Source: Spirochaetaceae bacterium
GTDB lineage: Bacteria; Spirochaetota; Spirochaetia; UBA9216
Direction of reading: 5' to 3'
Length of the DNA stretch: 25,133 nt
Assembly (NCBI GenBank): GCA_028527945.1
Contig: JAQQAK010000451.1
Location: forward strand, 1-25,133
In this document: positions 21,714-25,133 of the stretch, one piece after another
Position numbering within the stretch: the first letter of the stretch is position 1
Layout of the letters: every line of letters starts with the position of its first letter
Made by a program: the position numbers and the translations under genes
Notes under the pieces: model-generated
Told to the model about the DNA's origin: nothing
Database searches by the model: none
The model's input: the letters and a program-made list of their open reading frames with translations, nothing else

Positions 21714-21774
21714 TTTGAATATCCTTTTCACTTTTAGTTACACACCAAAAGGTATTTCATTGTTATTTCAATAC

Positions 21775-21788
21775 TGAAAACTTTTTCA
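21775..21788. promoter_or_regulatory. Candidate TetR operator, transporter copy
   Basis: TGAAAACTTTTTCA has inverted arms TGAAA/TTTCA. It differs at one base from the site at 22441-22454 upstream of tetR, and the flanks are similar (AATA before, T-rich after). It lies between the tetR stop and the transporter pair, implying a separate regulated promoter for the transporter. Confidence 0.55.
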
Positions 21789-21826
21789 ATTTTTAACCGA
21801 AAAAAAATTATGCCGAGCTTCCGGTT

Positions 21827-22408
21827 TTACCCGGAATGTTTTTTTTGAAAAGAACTTGATCCATAAAGATGCTGGCGTATCAACAAGGTCATCATGTTTT
21901 CGGCCCAGTCCTTTCCCCGGTAATGGCGGGCAATCTCAAAAACTCCCTCCATAAAGTTTGTGGCAAGAATATGAAAAAAGATATCTTCAAAATCCGTGTC
22001 CCTTAAAACAGGTGTCTTTTTAAGGTGCTCAGCCACAATTTCAATTAACTCGTCCTTTGCTCCCTCAAAATGGCTGCCCTCACTCTTGTCAACAAGAATA
22101 ATGATCTCTTTATGATAATCCTCGATACATTCAAGAAGTGCCGGAAGCTCATGCCTGTACAGATTATCTTCAGGGATATCACTCATCTCATTCAGGGTAA
22201 AACTGTTCAGCCTGTGTTTTACCGGAGAGACAATATGCTCAAAGAGATCATTCTTGTTCTTGTAATAAGAATAGATCAGCCCCAGCGGAACCCCCGCCCC
22301 TTCGGCTATCGAGGTTATCCTTGCGGCTCTGAAGTTTTTTGTAAAAAACTCATTCAACGCGGAAAGCCTAATCCTTTCTCGTATCTCATCCTTTAGAACC
22401 TGCGGCAC
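21827..22408 (-). CDS. TetR-family transcriptional regulator
   Basis: This 193-residue regulator has an N-terminal TetR HTH: RIRLSALNEFFTKNFRAARITSIAEGAGVPLGLIYSYYKNKNDLFEHIV (residues ~12-60), with the recognition helix VPLGLIYSYYKNK. The remainder is a helical ligand-binding domain of unknown specificity. The start is GTG at 22408, supported by AGGAG 7 nt upstream. It is encoded ahead of, and on the same strand as, the heterodimeric ABC transporter. A matching inverted repeat lies in front of both tetR and the transporter, so it very likely represses both and responds to the transported compound. Confidence 0.9.
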   Translation of the reverse strand: MPQVLKDEIRERIRLSALNEFFTKNFRAARITSIAEGAGVPLGLIYSYYKNKNDLFEHIVSPVKHRLNSFTLNEMSDIPEDNLYRHELPALLECIEDYHKEIIILVDKSEGSHFEGAKDELIEIVAEHLKKTPVLRDTDFEDIFFHILATNFMEGVFEIARHYRGKDWAENMMTLLIRQHLYGSSSFQKKHSG

Positions 22409-22440
22409 AATTATCTCCTAATTTTTATAAAGTTAAATAT

Positions 22441-22454
22441 TGAAATCTTTTTCA
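22441..22454. promoter_or_regulatory. Candidate TetR operator, tetR copy
   Basis: TGAAATCTTTTTCA lies 33-46 bp upstream of the tetR GTG and matches the site at 21775-21788 at 13 of 14 positions. It is the likely autoregulatory operator. Confidence 0.55.
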
Positions 22455-22681
22455 TTATTCATGATAGTTACATCTTTGTCAATTAGTTGCATCTAATTTT
22501 TATCTCTGTCTATATTTCGCAGCATAGATAGAGTCAGCTATAACCTCACCCGACAGATTTGTTATAAACCTTCAACAACAATCCCATCAGAAATACAATT
22601 ACTTGTAAAATCCTAATACAAAACTGGTACTATATTAAAAAAAGGTGGTAGTATTGTTATCACATTTATTGAGGAGTTAAA
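22455..22681. other. Intergenic region between tetR and the lumazine-synthase-like gene
   Basis: No gene is seen. The part next to 22682 contains AT-rich promoter-like sequence (TTGTAA near 22592, TACTAT near 22629, spacing long) and a good ribosome site (GAGGAG, 6 nt before ATG). I found no FMN riboswitch, which would be expected if the next gene were ordinary riboflavin biosynthesis. Confidence 0.4.
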
Positions 22682-23149
22682 ATGAATAAACCTGTTAAAG
22701 TAGCAATAATTATCTCAAATTATTATTCCGGTTATAGGGGAATGCTTGCGGCAGCAGAGGATGAAGCCTCCAAAATAGGAGCCGAGATTTCAATAGTATC
22801 TGAGGTTCCAGGTTGCTTTGATATGCCTCTTCCTGTAAAAAAACTTCTGCAAAGAAACGATGTTGATGCTGTAGTCGCCCTAGGTGTTATACTGCCAGTA
22901 CCTCATAAAACAATAAGTAAAGACTCTTCTACAGAGGAAATAACTGTTTGGGATGAGACCATTGCCAATGGTACTATTGATCGTCTGGATGCACTTTCTT
23001 TGGAATTTGACAAACCTGTAGTTAAAGAACTAATTGGTCCCGGTTTTCCGGTGAACGCGGTTAAGGATAAGGTAGAACTATATGCCAGAGCAGGTGTTAG
23101 TACTGCTGTTCAGTTAGTCAAGGAAATTGAACGTATAAGTATTATCTAA
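22682..23149 (+). CDS. Lumazine-synthase-like protein (RibH/archaeal-type family)
   Basis: This 155-residue protein belongs to the family of 6,7-dimethyl-8-ribityllumazine synthase and archaeal riboflavin synthase. The framework is visible: KVAIIISNYYSGYRGMLAAAEDEASKIGA (substrate-contacting N/Y region), SEVPGCFDMPLPVKKLL (usually VPGAfEiP), DVDAVVALGVIL, and KPVVKELIGPGFPVNAVKDKVELYARAG. The usual GxTxH catalytic loop is replaced by LPVPHKTISKDSSTEE, which keeps a His75 but is longer and different, and Glu of EIP is Asp. The chemistry may therefore be altered. No other rib genes surround it and it is followed at once by a terminator, so it is monocistronic. It could be a true lumazine synthase of divergent type or a paralogue with another substrate. 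Confidence 0.65.
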   Translation: MNKPVKVAIIISNYYSGYRGMLAAAEDEASKIGAEISIVSEVPGCFDMPLPVKKLLQRNDVDAVVALGVILPVPHKTISKDSSTEEITVWDETIANGTIDRLDALSLEFDKPVVKELIGPGFPVNAVKDKVELYARAGVSTAVQLVKEIERISII

Positions 23150-23176
23150 AAAAATCAATACATTATCTTGATACAT

Positions 23177-23218
23177 ATAGCTCTCAAAAACCGAATAGCT
23201 TTGAGAGCTATTTTTTTT
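23177..23218. terminator. Bidirectional rho-independent terminator
   Basis: A perfect 12-bp stem (ATAGCTCTCAAA at 23177-23188 and TTTGAGAGCTAT at 23200-23211) with an 11-nt loop is followed by a run of T on the plus strand. It ends the lumazine-synthase-like gene and, being flanked by A-rich sequence on the other side, may also serve the convergent S1 gene. Confidence 0.9.
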
Positions 23219-24377
23219 ATTTCTTTTTATTCTTCAAAAGAGCAGCAAATGGATTGTAGGTATCATCTTCAGTTTCCATATACTTTTGTACGCTTTCATC
23301 TTCCTGAATGGTTGATGATGGCTTGAGCGACAACCGTCTATTTTCCTTATCTATATTATTGATAAGAACAGTAATACTCTGCCCCGGCTTTAATTTATCA
23401 GAAGGAATAGCATCACGATAATCGGTTCTAAGCTCTGAAATATGAATAAGACCATCCAAACCAGGCTCAAGAGAAACAAAGGCGCCAAAATTAGTTATTC
23501 GAACGACAGTCCCCTTATACTTTGAGCCCTTCTTGTATTTTGTATCAACAGAATCCCAGGGGTCAACTGTCAATGATTTCATACTCAGACTGATTTTTTC
23601 AGTCTTCCAGTCAATTTTGATTATTGAAGCCTCAATTTCCTGGCCTTCTTTTAATACAGCAGAAACATCTTCTACACGTTCACGGCTTATCTCGGATATA
23701 GGTAAAAGTGCCTGCATACCCTCTATATCAACAAAAGCACCAAAATCACGGATTTGTGTAACCTTTCCATTAACAATCATTTTTTCATGCAATGTCTTTT
23801 TTAAAACTGTTACTTGATTTTCATGTTTTTCTTCAAGAATAGCTCTGTTTGAAACCAGAATATTACGTCCGTTTTCTCTGTATTCAGTAATCTTGAATGT
23901 AAGAGTTTTTCCAAGCCACTGTTGAGCATCTTCTACACGCTTCTGCCCCATCTGTGAATATGGACAAAAAGCTCTGCTCTCTCCGACTTTAATATTAAAT
24001 CCACCCTTAATTTCCTTTTCAACAAGCCCCTCAACTGGAATATTATTTTCAAAGGCGCTCTCAAGAAGCTCTTTTCCGGCCTTTTCTCCACTAATTTTAG
24101 TGGTAAAATACATTTCTCCATTCTTTTCAGAAAGAAAAAATACCTTAATCTTATCGCCTGTCTCTACAGTAAGATTACCGTCCTTATCCGTCAGCTCCTC
24201 TCGCTCAAGAAGGCCTTCACTCTTTCCGTTAAGTTGAAGAAATATTGTATCACCGGATATTGAAACAATCTCAGTCTCAATTAATTGTCCGGTTTTCATT
24301 CTTTTTGTCTCGGTAAAACTTTGCTCAAGAAGTTCAGCAAAATTGTCTTTATATTCTTCAGAATCTGATTTTTCCAT
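23217..24377 (-). CDS. S1-domain RNA-binding protein, ribosomal protein S1-like
   Basis: This 386-residue protein has four S1 (OB-fold) domains. The first starts at TGQLIETEIVSISGDTIFLQLNGKSEGLL; the second is divergent (NNIPVEGLVEKEIKGGFNIKVGESRAFCP); the third is MIVNGKVTQIRDFGAFVDIEGMQALLPISEIS; the fourth is GSKYKGTVVRITNFGAFVSLEPGLDGLIHISEL. An acidic head and a basic tail (LLKNKKK) flank them. It is shorter than six-domain S1 and may be a second S1-type protein or the lineage's S1. I start at the ATG at 24377, with AGGAG 11 nt upstream. The frame extends to 24461, but a TATAAT element at 24404-24399 would lie inside that longer version. Confidence 0.85.
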   Translation of the reverse strand: MEKSDSEEYKDNFAELLEQSFTETKRMKTGQLIETEIVSISGDTIFLQLNGKSEGLLEREELTDKDGNLTVETGDKIKVFFLSEKNGEMYFTTKISGEKAGKELLESAFENNIPVEGLVEKEIKGGFNIKVGESRAFCPYSQMGQKRVEDAQQWLGKTLTFKITEYRENGRNILVSNRAILEEKHENQVTVLKKTLHEKMIVNGKVTQIRDFGAFVDIEGMQALLPISEISRERVEDVSAVLKEGQEIEASIIKIDWKTEKISLSMKSLTVDPWDSVDTKYKKGSKYKGTVVRITNFGAFVSLEPGLDGLIHISELRTDYRDAIPSDKLKPGQSITVLINNIDKENRRLSLKPSSTIQEDESVQKYMETEDDTYNPFAALLKNKKK

Positions 24378-24398
24378 TTTGTTAATTTCTCCTAAGTT

Positions 24399-24404
24399 AT
24401 TATA
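24399..24404 (-). promoter_or_regulatory. -10 element of the S1-like gene
   Basis: TATAAT on the minus strand, with TTTAAG 16 bp further upstream as a poor -35. Transcription from about 24391 would give a very short leader carrying the AGGAG site for the ATG at 24377. Confidence 0.4.
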
Positions 24405-24661
24405 CATATTTTCAACTATTCTTAAATTACCATTTACTCTAAATTTATAAAGAGGCGCCATAAAAACTGAGTTTTAAATAACTTCGGTTATAGAAAATCT
24501 TCCCAATAGTCCTTGGATTTTTTAATAAATCACGAACAGAATGAAATTTAAATTCCTTTACGCCCTAATATAAAAACACTTCAAGGATGAAGCCAAAATA
24601 CTATTTTTTTGTTGTTTATTTAGCTTTTCGACATTATTATTTTTAGGAGGAGGAAGATCTC

Positions 24662-25133
24662 ATGCTTGAGAAAAAAGGTAATATTATTTACATATCTCAT
24701 GGTGGCGGCCCAATGCCTGTTTTGGGAGATCATAGCCATAGAAAAATGGTTCAGTTTCTGAAAGGGCTTTCAGAAAAACTTCCCAGGCCAGATGAAGTCC
24801 TTGTTATAAGCGCGCATTGGGAATCAGAAGTCCCGACAATATACAACGCAGCAAACCAAAAGCTGTTATTTGACTATTTTGGCTTTCCGGCAGAATCTTA
24901 TGAAATTGAATATCCAACAAAAGAAAACGGTGATCTTGTTTCTTTAATAGAATCTTCTTTTAAAGAGAAAAATATTGATTACAAAATTGATACTACAAGA
25001 GGAATTGATCATGGAGTATTTATTCCACTAATGCTCATGTATCCTGATGGCAATTTACCTGTAACACAATTATCTCTTGTTAAGGGGCTGAATCCCAAAA
25101 CTCATATTGAGCTTGGTAAGGCTCTACAGTCTC
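24662..25133 (+). CDS. LigB/DODA-type extradiol dioxygenase-family protein, 3'-truncated by window
   Basis: The first 157 residues are visible. The N-terminal YISHGGGPMPVLGDHSH carries the first metal-ligand histidine region of the class III extradiol dioxygenase (LigB/DODA, YgiD) family. It continues with PDEVLVISAHWESEVPTI (second His-containing strand), FDYFGFPAESYEIEYP (very typical of the DODA-type group) and GIDHGVFIPLMLMYPDGNLPVTQLSL (third His). Family members act on catechol-like substrates with Fe2+ or Zn2+, though many bacterial members have unknown substrates. AGGAGGAGG precedes the ATG. The remaining ~100 residues lie outside the window. Confidence 0.9.
   Translation, partial: MLEKKGNIIYISHGGGPMPVLGDHSHRKMVQFLKGLSEKLPRPDEVLVISAHWESEVPTIYNAANQKLLFDYFGFPAESYEIEYPTKENGDLVSLIESSFKEKNIDYKIDTTRGIDHGVFIPLMLMYPDGNLPVTQLSLVKGLNPKTHIELGKALQS

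Noticed and set aside
22070..22396. Plus-strand frame opposite tetR
   Set aside because: Shadow of the TetR gene, whose HTH and ribosome site are unambiguous.
1..25133. CRISPR array, transposon, prophage or toxin-antitoxin system
   Set aside because: No regularly spaced direct repeats, transposase or integrase motifs, or short paired toxin/antitoxin genes were seen; genes are ordinary chromosomal operons.

Overview
The window looks like chromosomal DNA of a low-G+C, diderm, largely anaerobic bacterium, most likely a spirochaete. The pointers are a substrate-binding-protein leader ending in the YAGGSQEE style common in Spirochaeta/Treponema, an F-type ATP synthase a subunit with a cleavable-looking leader, many Feo/Fec metal genes, a small 2[4Fe-4S] ferredoxin and a flavodoxin. 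No 16S or other definitive marker is present, so the phylum call is an inference. I see no CRISPR array, tRNA, rRNA, transposase or prophage.

Region 1 (1-4240, minus strand) is an F1Fo ATP synthase operon, atpB-atpE-atpF-atpH-atpA, tightly packed with 4-nt overlaps and driven by a near-consensus promoter at 4204-4232. AtpA does not stop at the usual ~510 residues. It continues at least 120 residues to the window edge, and the extension resembles the start of a fructose/nitrogen-type PTS EIIA domain. A lone exported, probably beta-barrel protein (4382-5008) is divergent.

Region 2 (5197-11285, minus strand) is a metal-homeostasis block. It holds a DtxR/MntR-family regulator, a fusion of a half-size GDT1/TMEM165-type (UPF0016) transporter with a rubrerythrin-like di-iron domain, and a feoC-feoA-feoB operon that runs directly into a FecCD permease and its ATPase, with no binding protein. 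A 40-bp near-perfect palindrome overlaps the feo promoter, and a DtxR-like TTAGG/CCTAA box overlaps the promoter of the fusion gene. FeoB and the regulator both carry non-canonical metal-relevant motifs. Together this looks like a two-way Fe/Mn import, sensing and detoxification module, and it is the most interesting part of the window.

Region 3 (11286-15405) starts with a structured, geneless stretch of ~250 bp. It continues with a Crp/Fnr-type regulator that is divergent from a NitT/TauT-like ABC importer (binding protein, permease, ATPase) and a class I methyltransferase. This part looks more G+C-rich than region 2.

Region 4 (15445-18180) has a Fur-family repressor with a perfect 19-bp palindrome just ahead of its start codon. 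A divergent short ferredoxin gene follows with its own promoter and terminator, then a membrane diguanylate cyclase and a flavodoxin-like protein.

Region 5 (18223-22408, minus strand) is a TetR regulator followed by a heterodimeric ABC transporter. The same 14-bp inverted repeat lies upstream of both tetR and the transporter pair, a good candidate for the TetR operator.

Region 6 (22409-25133) has an orphan lumazine-synthase-like gene, a strong bidirectional terminator, a four-S1-domain RNA-binding protein, and the 5' part of a LigB/DODA-type dioxygenase-family gene cut by the window end.
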